NCBI GenBank assembly: GCA_038502055.1
Contig: JAXRKN010000032.1
Coordinates: 2,170,001 to 2,234,000, forward strand
Origin: Tanytarsus gracilentus
Lineage: Eukaryota > Arthropoda > Insecta > Diptera > Chironomidae
Length of the DNA stretch: 64,000 bases
Reading direction: 5' to 3'
Below the pieces are notes generated by a model. It ran no database searches. It was not told the origin of the DNA and was given only the letters and a program-made list of their open reading frames with translations. This document shows positions 27,101-39,874 of this stretch, piece by piece (position 1 is the stretch's first letter; the number at the start of each line of letters is the position of its first letter). The position numbers and the translations under genes were made by a program.

Positions 27101-28036
27101 CGATGATTTTTTCCTCGCTTCGTGTTCACACTGCACATGAATTCTCTCAATTTTTTATAGTCTGCTGAAATCGATCGGAGAGATATTTTCAATTTTTGCT
27201 CAAGCTGTCAAATTTTTTTTCAGGGTGCAAAAATTCTCAATGGACGAAAAGCTAAAAATATGCTTGGAGTTAAAGTTTCCACACGTTTGGTGCTGCAAAA
27301 AAATCCCAGAGCTTATTTTATGGCCAATTGAAGGCAATGGAGAGTCAGAAATAAAAATGCAATTTAACTCTTCCTCAAATTTTTTTATATACCGACTTTT
27401 TTTATTGAGAGCTTTTTTCCTCTTTGACTACATTTTTAATTTAATAAATCCCTTTCATCTCTTACACTATAGTGAATTTTCATCATTTTATATGTTTCTA
27501 TCCAGACGAGAACGATTAAAAATAAAAGGAGGGAAAAAACTTTTTTTCTCATTTTGTACAATTAAAAACAAGATTGAAGGAAATTTTCTCTATTTCTGCA
27601 TAAAAGTAACTTTTTTACAACATGTTTATATTACAAATTTTAATTTTTTCCTCATCTGCTGGGAAATGCCTGTAAAGAATAATAAAAGTAAAGAAAGGGT
27701 GAGAGTAGTTTTATAAAGCACCTGTAATGCATGCCATGATAAAAGTTTTTATTGCAAATAACACGCAAAAATGGTCTGACTTTCATTTTCGAGCGCTTTA
27801 TGTGAAACTTTCTCTTTGAGAATTTTTATTGGTGTATAAAAAAGTACATTGTCTTCACTCGATTATGGCGAAAAAGTGGTTTTCTGGGTTTTTGTGTCGA
27901 GTTAATTTATTAAAGGAAAATTTATCAAAAGTTGAAGTTTTTATAAAGTTTAATTTTTTTATTATTATTTTAACGTTTTGAGTCGAAAGCTCATAAAATA
28001 AAAAACACAAAAGTTTAGTCAAATAATTTTTTTTAC
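18175..28036. other. Intergenic, gene-free
   Basis: About 10 kb of AT-rich sequence with scattered short frames, none with a recognisable domain, splice context or membrane pattern. The longest frame (27225-27716, 163 codons) is dominated by Phe, Lys, Leu and Ile codons, as expected by chance at this composition. No tRNA or transposon ends were recognised. Confidence 0.5.
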
Positions 28037-28220
28037 CTGTTGAAAGAAAAATATTTTCATTATCTAGCACATGAAGCCCTTCATCCTCTAGATCAGTCTT
28101 TGAAATTTGCATCAATTTGAGTTGTAAATGAGTGAAGAGCGCAAAAATAAAAATTAAAACTAAATTTTTATTCATGGCTGCAGGGGGAGAGTTGTCCACA
28201 CTTAAATGTGCTAATTTAGG
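28037..28220 (-). other. Unassigned exon-like segment next to the 3' end of dpr-A
   Basis: On the minus strand an acceptor (AATTTTCAG at 28221-28229) and a donor (ACAG|GTAAAA after 28037) bracket an open segment. It contains PPAAMNKNLVLIFIFALF, i.e. a PAAM motif plus a hydrophobic stretch, which resembles the C-terminal anchor region of Dpr proteins (compare ENPAAIQ in the assigned last exon of dpr-A). A second acceptor, TTAG at 28211-28214, would join the preceding dpr-A exon in frame. It could be an alternative last coding exon, a remnant of another dpr copy, or 3' UTR. AATAAA overlaps it near 28167-28172. Confidence 0.35.
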
Positions 28221-28389
28221 CTGAAAATTAAATTGAAAAGTTTCGTTATAAATTCACAAATTTAATTTAATTTGAGGGAAGAATGGAGAAGAAATTTGTT
28301 TCGCTGAAGCTTTTTTTTTGCATGAAAAATAGCGAAAATTATCTTTTTCCCTCTCATCATCATGAGCTAAAATAACGGAATATAAAAAA

Positions 28390-31300
28390 TTACAGTAATA
28401 CGCTTTCCTCATACCTTTCTCTCGTCGACGAAGCCACCAGGTAAATGAAAATTGTAAAACATAGCAAATACAGTTTAATTTGTATTCTGTCCGCTTTTTG
28501 TATTGCCGCTGGATTTTCAGCTGTAAAGAAAGAAAAATGGAAAAGGCAAAAAAAGGTACAAAATGTCAGTAAAATTTACTAATCCTCCTTTGTCTTTCAC
28601 TGTCGCATGTCTTTTTTCTTTCGATTTGTTGAGAAAGAGAGGAGATTTAGTTATAGAAAAATTTCGTGCACGTGGTTAGGGTTTGTTTCATAACAATGTC
28701 AAAATTCAGAGAAAGTTTATAATTTTTGTGTAACATAATTTGTCAAAAAAATATCTTCTTGTCAAATATTTCAATCAACATCCCCGCAGGTCACTCGTGA
28801 ACAATTCAAAAATATTTTCTTTGATCTTTTCGACTTGGACTTCAAATAATTCAAAATCATCAACATTATCACATTCCTTTGTGGCATCAACCGGGTTATG
28901 TATCAAAGTCAACATGATGATGATGCAGCATGACATCAAACACATGATTTATTTTGTGGAAGGAAGCCTAAAGATATTTTGTCATTTGAATACACCGTAT
29001 GCGACACAACTCATAATATTTGCTCCTTCAAGACCTCCGCTTTGCCTTTTAAGCATACAGAATGTCAAAGTGTGTTATATATGATATTCGCAATGGAAAC
29101 GGGAGATGGTGGAGGAAATTTCATGAGACACGTAAACTACCTTTGTCACGACATATTGCTTTTGATGTTCTTTGGCCTCCTTTTTGTACATGTGAACAAC
29201 ATAAAAAGGACTTCCTTCGAGAGTATGAAATATTTTTCAAGAATTTAGCTGCAGTGAATTATAAAACTGAGTTGAACTCACCCTTAAAATTTAGTGTCGT
29301 TCACTTCATCGTTTTTTTTGAAGAATTCATTATTTAAATTTTTAAATTTTCTTCAACCATTTTTTAAGATTTAATATTTTACTAATTACTAATTAAGCTC
29401 AGCATGAATTTTCTCATCAAGTGTCCCAACATTTAAAGCCACATTAAAAAATTAAAAGCATTTTCAAGCCAAAAAAAGTTTCATCTGGCATGAGGAGCAC
29501 CCACAAAAAGTCTAATTAGCCTTATGGAGAAACTTCATCTTTGATAAATCCATCAAGCTCCATCTCTAATAATTTGACAGACGTCCAAAAACATCTGCAG
29601 ATTAAGTCCTGACTCTCTAATCCCTCCTCTCGCCACACACAAAGCAGATGCAACATTAGATGGAGGAGTGAGTGAAAAAGTTTAATGCAAGATTGAAAAA
29701 GCTTAAAAAAGTTGTAAAAATTAAAAACCTTTTTTTTGAGAAACAGAATGAAGAAAATGAAAAAACTTTTCACATGTAAGATTTTTTTCTGGCAAATTAA
29801 AGACAGATAAGAATGAAGATATTTCTTAATTATAAAAAAAGGTTTTCCCATCTCTCTCCCTCGCACATTTATCGACCTCTTCTACGCACACATGAACTCA
29901 TATGAACACGTTGAGAAAGGAAAATTTTCGAGAGATTTCTTTCTTATCTCTTTTCTCATTATTTACCCTCGAAAAATGTCAGCAAAAGTTTAAGGAAGTC
30001 AACAAAGGTTTTAATATTTTCATGTGAGGTAAACAAAAAAAATTAAATGTTCTTCCCTTGGAAACACACAAAAACCCAAAATGAGATAGAAATGACAATT
30101 GGTTTGTTCTAGTCGAGAGATAAAACGATATAAACGTGTCCATGAATAATGGGCTTATACGTGTATGGATATGAAGATTTATGATTCATACCTCAGTATG
30201 TCATTTGTACACACACACACACATATGTCTTAATGAACTCATTATCGTTTGGCCTTAATGTATGGAAATTCTTTCATCTCTTAATACACACAACAGCAGC
30301 AGCATTATTTCCCAATGAATTTTCTCTTTTTGTCGCTGATGGCATTTTATTATTTTTTGCCTTTCTCACTGCCAACGACAGATAGAGAGCGAAAAAGAAT
30401 GGAACAAGCTGCGTGGAAAAAGAAAACGTCATCATATATATTTATGAAGCATACGTGAATGTCGTATATTTCTGCTTCTGTTTTTGCACACTGTCGCGCT
30501 CCAGGAATTTGTTAGATGAAGAAAGTTTTTCTTTTTTTTAGGATGGGCATAATGAAGACGATACACAAGGAAGCATGTATTCAATAATGTAAGTGACATT
30601 TTACCCCTCCTGTGAACTCTTCGTTGTTATCTCTTTGTTGTTGTTCACAAAGTAGGGCTTTCTTTATCAGTAAGTAAGTATGTATCATAAAAACGTGCAG
30701 TGGTACCATTATGGAAAGTACGTAGAGCACGCATCACATGAGCGAGTCTGCCGAGGCATATAAATGAAGAAAACGAAAAATTTGTTGAGGTATTTTTTGG
30801 CAGTTCAAGATAGTGCGAGGCATGCGACAAAACAAGTTTATGTGAGTTCATATATCACTCAATACACTATTTATAGTTTCAATAAATTTAGCAATTCTCG
30901 CTGTGTGTGTCTTGCAAACTCATATCTCTTCCTATTTTATATCGATGTCATTTGCCATCTGCTTTCTTTCGTGCCATCAAAATGCGTACAGCTCTAAATG
31001 GGCAAGAAGAAAACTTTTTTTGCCAGGGTGAACTTGATCGTTATGCAATGCTTTCTGATTTCGAACTTTATATAATAAATTTTTTCTGCTTTTTAAAATT
31101 CAAATATCGTTTTCGATTCGCAAAAAACTATCAAAGTTAATTATCTCGAAAAGTTTAATGAAAGTTGCGACAGTGAAATTTTATTTTTACTTACAATGCA
31201 AAACATGAACAAGGATGCCTGCGGAATTGGCATGAGATGGGCTTTTTTTGGTGGAAGAGAAAACTCATTAATACAGAAAAGGGTTTTTCGCACAATTAAG

Positions 31301-34300
31301 CAAGTTTTACCTGCAAATGTATTTGCCTGTAAGTAAGAGAGATAAATAATGTAAAGTTTTTAAAAGTTTTAAATGCAAACTTACCAGAGTCACTGGGTTT
31401 TGCGTGTTGAATGAGTAAATACGATGTCGTAATCTCGCTTTTTTCCGTGATTACTGAAACTCCTCCTCGAGGACTGTTGAGAAGGTGCAAGAGATAAATG
31501 TTCGAGTAATTAATTAAAAATTTAAGAAAGTTACCTATCATAATTAATTTCATAGCCATTATGTGTCCATCCAATTGATGTCGGTGGCTCGTTTAGACCT
31601 TGCACTATACATGTAAGGTTTATTGTTGACGATGTGTCAATAAAAAGCTCTGGCGCTCCTAAAAGTGTTGTCGTCGGTTCTTTGTGGATATAAAAAAGAA
31701 GTGAAAAAGGTTAGAAATAGGATTGAAAACCACAAGTGAAGACATTTGAAATTTTTCTTTTTGAATTTTTTAAACAATTTAAAAATATTTTTTAAAAAAA
31801 ATGATTGAAAATTTCTAAAAATTTTAATTGACCACCCTTAAAAATCCAGTTCATATAAAAAACAGTCAGACATCGACCATAATGTGTGCGAAAAATAAAA
31901 GTTGCTACGCCACGCAATGAAAGTTTTTATCTTTTTCTCTCTCTTTATTATCGTCACGTTATCGATAGAGCGATAAAAAACTATTTATGAAATTACTCGA
32001 AGGGATCAGAAGCACTCTGCATGTGAAACATAATCTGAAATATATTGTTGTTGTTATTGCTACTGATCTCGGTTGAGCTGCGTGAATGAAGTGTTAATTT
32101 TTCTACGTGAATAAAATTGCAAGATTTTTTATCGCTTTTCCATCTTCAAGGTGTAAATCGAAAAAGGACACAATGATAGTTTTTCTTCTTCATCATCATC
32201 ACTATCTCAATATTGTGTTATATATTGAGGATTACAATCTCATCACGATGGCTAGCACAACCAAAAAAGGGATGCGCAAAATATTTTTTTTGTTTACATA
32301 CCGACAACAGTGAGCGCAATAGAGTACCCGACTGGTGGAACCGTGCCTAAAGGAAAAGAAAAGCGTGATTACATCTTGATAAAAAGAAAAAGGACAATCG
32401 AGCACTTACTTATTTGGCATTCGTAAGTATCGCTATCTTTCTTCTGAGGATATAGGATCTACGTAGATGTTCCAAGTATTTTTTTTATCATCCAACATAG
32501 TCACAGAGTGAATAATGTGAAACCGAGAATGAGACAAAAATGAAAAATAGATCTGATTAAAAAACATGAATAATGCAATACTGATGAAGATATTTGAAAG
32601 AGAGAAAAGGCAGAGAGGAAGTCGCTTGGGGAGGATGTGAAGCTAAGATGGAAAGGTTGTAAGCTTATTTTTTTGGGTCCGGAAGAGAGGAAATGATAAT
32701 CTTAAGATTAGGTTGAAGTGAGGGAAAAGACTTTGATTTTTGTTTTAGCTCATGAATTTGTGGGGAAAAATTAATAAATTATTTTAGAAATTTTTGAATT
32801 TCATGGTTTCATTTTTTATTAAATTAAAAGATTATAGTGAAACTAAAATAATTTTATTAAATATCCCTAAAAAGTTCATTCACTTAACATGAAAATCTTT
32901 TTTTCGAATGCGTTAAAATTAATTAAATTTGACTTTTAACACCATCAACGCCAAAAAATATTACATTTCATCCAGAGCCAAAAACTCGTCCATCAAAACA
33001 TTTTTAGTGTTTCGCTTATGGCACAACTTTTTCCCATACATCATGGCTTTACGTCGCATAATGTGAATACAAATTATATTTAGCCATGCTTTCGGGAAGT
33101 TTTTTTGGCGAGGCAAAAATGGGGTGAAAAATTTATTATTCTTTCTACTCAAATTTGCGGTTTGAGTTTTTGTAATAATACAAGTTGAGACATTTGAAAA
33201 TTGCTCGAATATTTTTAAAAACCATGTTGCGAATTAATATTTTTTTATGAGACTATCAAAGCCATGTACCAAAATATGTCTGCAACAAAAAAAATACTGT
33301 GAGTGTGGCAAAAACAAATTTCATGCTCTTTCGTGTGGAAATGAAAGCACATTTCCTCACTTTCACTTCTATAAAGAAGGAAAAAACTTTTCTCTTTAAT
33401 AAAAGTGACACGACATCCTTCTATGTGATGAGGATGAGAATGACTCGGCTCTTTTTCATCATCCTCCGCTGTAGCGTGAAGACCGAAAGCTTATGAATTA
33501 TTATAAATAAGATTATGATGAGGGAGAGAGGAAAAATACGAAATTAAAGCCATGAAAGCTGCTGAATAAATTTTAATAAAATATTCTGTTTGCATCTATG
33601 CGAGACTTTCAGGACATGGAGTGATAAAAAAGGGACAGGTCTCGCACGGGCACACCCGAATTATTATGTCAAGTCAAAACAACATGAAAAATTCATTTTT
33701 CTGTACAATTTGTGTTACCTTTAGCGACCAATCGTTGGTGTGGGGATTGTGCACACTCTGAAATCGCTGATCTGGTGTATAGGTTTCCTTCATCACCGTC
33801 AACAGCATCAAGTCCCGATGTCTTATCCATGAGACCTGCAAGAGATTTATTAATTCGCTAGAGATTAATAAAATATTCAAATCAACTCGTGATTGCTGTT
33901 GACGATACGCGAGACGAGACACTTGAGGCAATTTTGTCACTCTCGCTTTCATCAGCAATCGCGAGACTTTCTCGAATTTTTTACCGTTCTATTTCCTAAA
34001 TTTCTAACACGACAATTCAAGTATGCACTCTGACCGGCAATAGCCGTGATATTTTTAGCAGCGGTCACCTCAAAATACGGACCCCTGTTTAGTGAATTTC
34101 CGTGCATGTCCTCCTCACCAATATCATTGTCGGCATTGTCAAAATCATCCGAATGGTATTGCTTCGGTACTTTCGCTACAAATTCGCCGTCATTTTGGAC
34201 ATTTTGATAATCTAAATGTGATGCTGTTATTGAAATGTGCTCCGTTATTGTCGACGCTTGTGATGGTAATGATGCTGAGGTATCTGCACTCAACATGATA

Positions 34301-35485
34301 AAAATATAGAAGCAAATTTATTATGCATTAAAAATATGAGAAAATTAAATTCGTTGATATTTTAAAACAGAATATAATTTTGAAATTGGAAATTTTTTCA
34401 AGTCTTGCGGTGAATTATGAATTAGATTTTATGAAGGAAATTTTTGGTATAAAAATTATTTTGAATTAGAAATTATTTTTGGAAATGAACAACTACATTT
34501 TTATCGGTAAATTTTTCAAAAAAAGAAATCAAAAATTTCAAACTTTCTCAAAATGAAAAACATAAAATTAAATTTTATTGAAATGTTTCAGATTCTACAG
34601 AAATTTCCTTTATTGAAAAGTTCACTCAGAAATTTGTTTCAAATAAAATTCAACGTGTTTTGATGATTTCAATGATTCTTTGAAAAGCTTTCAGGAAAAT
34701 CACATACGAAATTCTTTTCATTGCATTTTCAGCTGCATCTCGGTTCAATATTATGTGGACTCAAAATTCCATTACCAATTTATTGAATTTCTGATTTTAC
34801 TGAATATTTGCTCATGCTGTGAACGTCGAGTGCTCTTCACATAGTTTTTCATCTCGTGCCATGTCGACAAATGATGAGAATTCCTTTTCAAAGAGCGTCG
34901 TCATGCGAAGGCATCGTATAATGGGAGTTAGACAAATTTGAAAATTTCATTCACTGATAAAGCAAAATGTGTCTAATAAAATGCAGTACTGCGGAGTGGC
35001 ATTCAACAAATATCAAGATGAAAATGATGTTCGAAAAATTGAGTTTTCTAACTGCATTCGTCCCTTTTAGAATTTTAAGTACTTTCACAATGTGCAAGTG
35101 AAGCATATTTAGAGAAAAGAGAATTTCTGAAGAATTAAAAGCAATTTTTATGAAGTACTTTGAGAGGCTTAGTTTAAGTATTTCAAGAATAAATTTATTA
35201 AAATTTTGATCCACTTATAAATTGAATGTATCCTCTGCTCGAAATTTGATAGCAAAGTGCTGAATTTTCAAAATTTTAAGAAGTTTTAAAAATTGAATTC
35301 AATCATAAAGGAAAAACCTCAAAATAAATTTACTGTAGCAGTTTCAAATTTAATTTAATTTAATTGGACGAAAAGCTCAAAGACTCGAAAGAATTTCCAA
35401 ATAAATTTCACGACATAAAATAAAAATTAAACTTACCGTAATAAATATTCATTAAAATCATAACTGCAAGGTACGGCATTGTCAT
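28390..35485 (-). CDS. Dpr-family two-Ig cell-surface protein (dpr-A), complete
   Basis: Exons on the minus strand: 35485-35437 (signal peptide MTMPYLAVMILMNIYY), 34283-33985, 33835-33719, 32458-32410, 32346-32302, 31679-31535, 31473-31385, 31326-31311, 31241-31195, 28520-28390. All phases agree and give 328 residues. Ig1 shows YLNCRVRNLGNRT, VSWIRHRD, DQRFQSVHNPH, then DTYECQI. Ig2 shows INLTCIV, GWTHNGYEINYD, PRGGVSVITEK, then KYICSPSHANS. The tail has ENPAAIQ and a hydrophobic segment (LYLLCFTIFIYLVASS), typical of the anchor region. Both Ig domains keep the Cys-Trp-Cys core, unlike dpr-B. The 16-nt exon 31326-31311 carries the second Ig2 Cys. If a GTATGA donor after 28415 is used, the last exon is 28220-28211 and the end becomes RESLN. 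Known Dpr proteins pair with DIPs in synaptic specificity. Confidence 0.9.
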
Positions 35486-38440
35486 GTTTGTTTTGATATT
35501 TAAGAATAATTTTCATTTAGCGGAGCGATCTGAAAAATAAAACAATTCATCAAAAAACACTTTCGTATTTTATTTTTAATTAAAAGCATCTTCTTCCTCT
35601 CTTTCTCGTTTCCTGTGTCATTTTCAGTTCTTTTGTAACAGCCTGCCTAATGATCATGGCAATTTTATCCTGCACCCACACCCAACCATCCGAAAAAAAA
35701 AGTTCACTCGAGGGCTAACGACGCTATTTAAGGCATTTATTGTAGCACGCTGTTTAGAGCACACACACATCCTCGTCTGATGGTAACGGAAGATGCTTTA
35801 AGTAGTTGGTAAATATCTTGAGGATTTCATTGAGTTTTAATCTCGTTTCTATGCTTCAAGGCGTCATTTGCAGATTAAATATAAAAATTTCCTTATCGCA
35901 TTTTCCAGCAAACACATACAACGTTTTCTCGAATACATTATAAAGAGAAAAAGATGAGTTTTATGTTATTATCTCTGACTCTGAAGAGAGCCATGCAGTC
36001 ATGGGAGTTTTAAAAAATTTTGTTAAAGTTCAGAGAAAATTTTAAATATTTTGCAGAGACAAATTTTTTGTTACTTAAGCATTTAAATTTTTTTATTCGA
36101 TTATTTTCTTCATTCTGAATTTAGATTTTATGTGAACTCAATTTGAGTTTACTTTGCTCTCAAAATTGTTAAAAAGTGCTTAGTTACGATCTAAATTGCT
36201 AAGCACTTTTGCTTATGAAAATATTTTCTAAACTCTCAAGAAAAATTTTTAAGACGATAGAAATCGGAAAGATTTTAATCCTTTTCTTTATAAACCATCA
36301 TTGAAAATTTTCGTTATAAATTCTCTCGACATATTTTTTTCCATCTCAATGGATTGGCATCAGGCTTTACATAATTTACATTATCGACTTGTTTATCTCA
36401 CGCACTTTTAGCAAATCAAATTTCTTCCATTTCCATACGCATTTCTTATTTATCTCTTTTTTTCGGTATTTTTAATTTTGGGCGACGAAATGTCTGCTGT
36501 AAGTATTTCCGCAAAATTTATTTTTCCTTTCTGTATCTTATTGCATGCCGACAAAGTCAGATGAAATTTGAGAGACGGATGGAATTTTCTTAAGCAGATT
36601 TATAGACAACATGACGGCAAAAATATTTTCTTTCTCTCAATTGAAATTTGACCCTCATTTTCTGCAGATTTTTTCTTTTTCTTTTTTTTTGAAATAGTAC
36701 AATAGGAAAACCTTCACATGTCATGGAATGTTTTATGCTGGCACAACAAAAAATTTATTTGGTTTGAGGAAAAATGATGAGGGGAAAAGTTTAATGAGAT
36801 TTTGAGTTAAATATTTTGGTTGAGGAATTAAATTTTTTAGAGCAATGAATGAATTTTAAAAGTTACACAGTGTTTTTAGTTTTTAGAGAACTTTTTGCAT
36901 AAATAAAATTTAATCTTAAGGTCATTCACATTAAAAAGAATTTTCTCCTTTTTTACACAAGTCCATTAAACCTTTTTTTATATTCAATTACTCCAATTAC
37001 CTGGCTTCTCTCTGACTGTTTAAACTTTTTCTCCTCAAAAATGTTTTTCAAATTTCCAACCCTTGCAACTACTCGTTTAAAATAAAACCCCAACAGTAAT
37101 TATTATTTCATGTTAAAGCTTTTTTTTGCCCACACTTTTTCCTCTTTCATCTTTTTTCAGCGAAAGAAAAATAAAATTTGAAAGAAAATCTTCATGTTTT
37201 TTACCTCTCAAGTTTTCTCGAAGCGATGCTAATTAAAAGTTTTTACGAAGAAATCATTTCACGAATTTCTTTCATTATTTATTTAATGTAATTGACAGCA
37301 TGAAGAAGGCAAGCGTAGAATTTTTTGGTCTTTTCTCCGCTCAAAGGCAAATAAGCTGTCAATTACTTGGGAAAAGTTTTTTTCTCTGACAATACGTTGA
37401 GTGAAATAGGAATAAAAGAAATAATTCTATTAACAAGTTTTTGGTGAGGTGAAAAGCTAACGAGACTTTCTGATTATTCAATTTTCATCACTTATTAATG
37501 ACTCGAGGTATTGAATAAATTTTACCGTTGCTATCCCAAAACTTTCCAAACGACAAAACTCGCTCAATATTGAGTCATAAATTTGTTTACACAAGCTTGA
37601 CAAGGTCGGGCGAAAAGAGAAAGACGATGAAAAGCAAATGTGAAGGGTATCTTGAAAATGTTCTGATTTTTCAAGGTCAAGAAAACTTTTTTGCTAACCT
37701 CATTTTTTTTCAGACGAATTTGAATAAATTAATTTATTAATTCTTAAGAATTTTTTATAATTTCTGAAGTTTGTTTTCTTGATCGAATTTGAGTGAACTT
37801 TGAACCATTTGATCTTGACTTTTCAAATCATTAAAATTGAACTTTTCATAGAAAATTAATTAATTTACTTAATTATGTTAAATATTTGACATTTCACTTT
37901 GTTAAATCACTGTCTCAATAACAAAACCACCCTCCTTGAACTGTTTAGAAAATTTTGATCTTTTTGTCTGCTTAAAATTTCATAAAAATTTATTAACTGT
38001 GTAAATGGCATAAATATTTTTCAAGAAAATTAACGATGACTTTTAAGAACTTGAGCTCACAAAATAAAAATAATAAACTGAATTGTTGATGACGGCGGAA
38101 GGCATTCATGAGAAAAATAACGTTTATCTCTTATTCGCTCTCACTTTTTACCCTCAAAATCAGCTCTCTACACGCCAACACTCGAATGTGAAATATTTTT
38201 ATGGAACTTTCTCTTTTCATTTTCTTTTTCGGCAGATATCTCTCGAGTGTGAGTGATATGTGCTTTATGTTGTGTATTAGCTAGTAGCTAAGGCATGATA
38301 TTGTGCTTGGAATAATGATGAGCCTCATTCACCGTCTGCGATATTTTGTTCATTGTGGAACAATTTATTTCTTTTTTAATAAATTTCATCTTTTTTTGAT
38401 TACGCAGCAAACAACAACAGCAGCCTACAATAGAAAAAAA
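35486..38440. other. Intergenic upstream of dpr-A
   Basis: AT-rich sequence that should include the dpr-A promoter and any 5' UTR exons. I cannot place a start site or core promoter motif with confidence, and no other gene is visible. Confidence 0.5.
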
Positions 38441-38769
38441 ACGTTTCCATGGGGGCGAATCACGAAGATATAAATTTTATATCTTTGATATCTTTGATAT
38501 CTTTGATATCTTTTATATCTTTTATATCCCAAAATTTATATCTTTTATATCATTTATATCTTTTTAACATTGGCGAATCAATTCTTTTAAATTAAATAAA
38601 AGTTTTAATTAACGTTAATTGAGTGACTTTACAAGAAGAAAAAACATCTTTAAATTTAATAAAAATATTTTTAAAAATTTATTATTGATAATTTTCATAA
38701 TTTTGGTGTCACTCCACCTCATTTTTAGCGTAACCCTACAAAGTTGTGGTAACGCTTATATACTCATCT

Positions 38770-38816
38770 TTCCGTCCGTCCATCCGTCTGTCCGTCCGTC
38801 CGTCCGTCCGTCTGTT
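38770..38816. repeat. TCCG tetranucleotide microsatellite
   Basis: About eleven TCCG/TCTG/TCCA units in a row lie inside the foldback element, just before a GC-richer stretch (ATCGAGATCTCGG). It translates as a Pro-Ser-Val-Arg run in one frame, but that frame is not a gene. Confidence 0.9.
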
Positions 38817-38934
38817 CCATCGAGATCTCGGCCCCTGGACCAGCTAGAGACTTCTAGTTTTCGCCAGATGGTAGCTCTTAGGGTCTTTATTAGCCCATTT
38901 TAGGAATTTTTCGAGTCATGACCATAGGTCGTGC

Positions 38935-39150
38935 CATGGACAGCCATAACATCCATTTTTCATACTAATTTTCTCTTATATGGCTTCATGTATGTCGTTG
39001 AACTCGTCATTGGAGCAGGAATCGATTGACATAGATGATTTTTGATGAATGTCCATCATGGACGGCCAGTAGTGCCACAGACAGCCAAAATGTCCATTTT
39101 TCAGAACTATGGCTTCATGGGTATCGTTAAACTCGTCTTTTGATGCTGAG
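38935..39150. repeat. Imperfect direct repeat of about 80 bp inside the foldback element
   Basis: The sequence around 38937-39020 (ACAGCCATAACATCCATTTT, then TATGGCTTCATG, then AACTCGTC) recurs diverged around 39070-39150 (ACAGCCAAAATGTCCATTTT, then TATGGCTTCATGG, then AACTCGTC). Boundaries are approximate. Confidence 0.7.
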
Positions 39151-39301
39151 TAGGATGGAATAGGTCCGAGGTACTTAGGACTTAGGTCCTTAAAGCTTAG
39201 GTCAAATATAAGTCGTAAAGTCAAATTTTCGAATTTTTGTCTACTAAACTTATTTTTAAAGCCATAACTGTTTGTATTAACCAAAATGTAAAGACAAAAA
39301 A

Positions 39302-39427
39302 GCCAATGACATGGAAATTTTGGCCAATGGTATGGACATTTTGGCCAATGGCATAGACATTAAGGCCAATAGCATAGACATTAAGGCCAATAGCATGGAC
39401 ATTTTGGCCAACAGCATAGACATTTTT
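39302..39427. repeat. Minisatellite, six copies of a 21-bp unit
   Basis: The unit is GCCAATGGCATAGACATTTTG with small variations. Six units fit exactly into 126 bases. Because 21 is a multiple of three, a repetitive open frame exists across it on both strands, which is not evidence of a gene. Confidence 0.95.
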
Positions 39428-39737
39428 TACATTCACAAAAATCAGATTCAAGGTAAAAATCTGAATTTTTTTGCATGTTTGAAACTGGAGACAAAAATTA
39501 TAAAATCATTACCCAAATGAAAAGTTAGGAAACAAAATCATATTTTTTATCACTTAAAGACATGGACGAAAAAAGAGACACCATTCAAATTTTCCTCAAA
39601 AATTTTCCTGGATTCGAAAATCAAATCCGTTTTTTTTTCGGATTGGCCGATTATTCAATTTTTTTGTGTAACAAACAAAATTTAAGATAATATGTTAGTA
39701 ATTTTTTTATTCCCAATGCTAATCCAATTATTAATTG

Positions 39738-39800
39738 TTGGCCAAAATGTCCATGCTATTGGCCAAAGTGTCCATACCATTGGCCAAAATGTCTTGGCTT
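39738..39800. repeat. Inverted minisatellite, three copies of the same 21-bp unit
   Basis: TTGGCCAAAATGTCCATGCTA and two variants follow one another. They are the reverse complement of the unit at 39302-39427, and 310 bases separate the two arrays. Confidence 0.95.
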
Positions 39801-39874
39801 TTTTGTACACGCGTCGTCCGGATTGACTTACTGATTTTTTATGCATTCGATTTTCAAATAATGATCTGATTCGA

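Noticed and set aside
27225..27716. 163-codon open frame rich in Phe, Lys, Leu and Ile
   Set aside because: Its composition mirrors the AT-rich DNA, it starts at a non-ATG position, and it has no conserved motif.
28037..28175. MNKNLVLIFIFALF segment as first exon of dpr-B with a 26-kb intron containing the IR and Or genes
   Set aside because: It has the right phase, but a better signal-peptide exon with the same phase and a stronger GTAAGT donor lies at 5855-5810, much closer to the dpr-B Ig exons.
30207..30222. ACACAC run as a functional element
   Set aside because: Ordinary dinucleotide simple repeat with no further context.
38619..38903. 94-codon frame with a Pro-Ser-Val-Arg repeat
   Set aside because: It is produced by the TCCG microsatellite inside the foldback element.
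39302..39427. CRISPR-like array
   Set aside because: The units are contiguous 21-mers without unique spacers, in an insect genome.
39302..39520. Repetitive frames on both strands (Ala-Asn-Ser-Met-Asp-Ile type)
   Set aside because: They come from the 21-bp minisatellite, whose length is a multiple of three.
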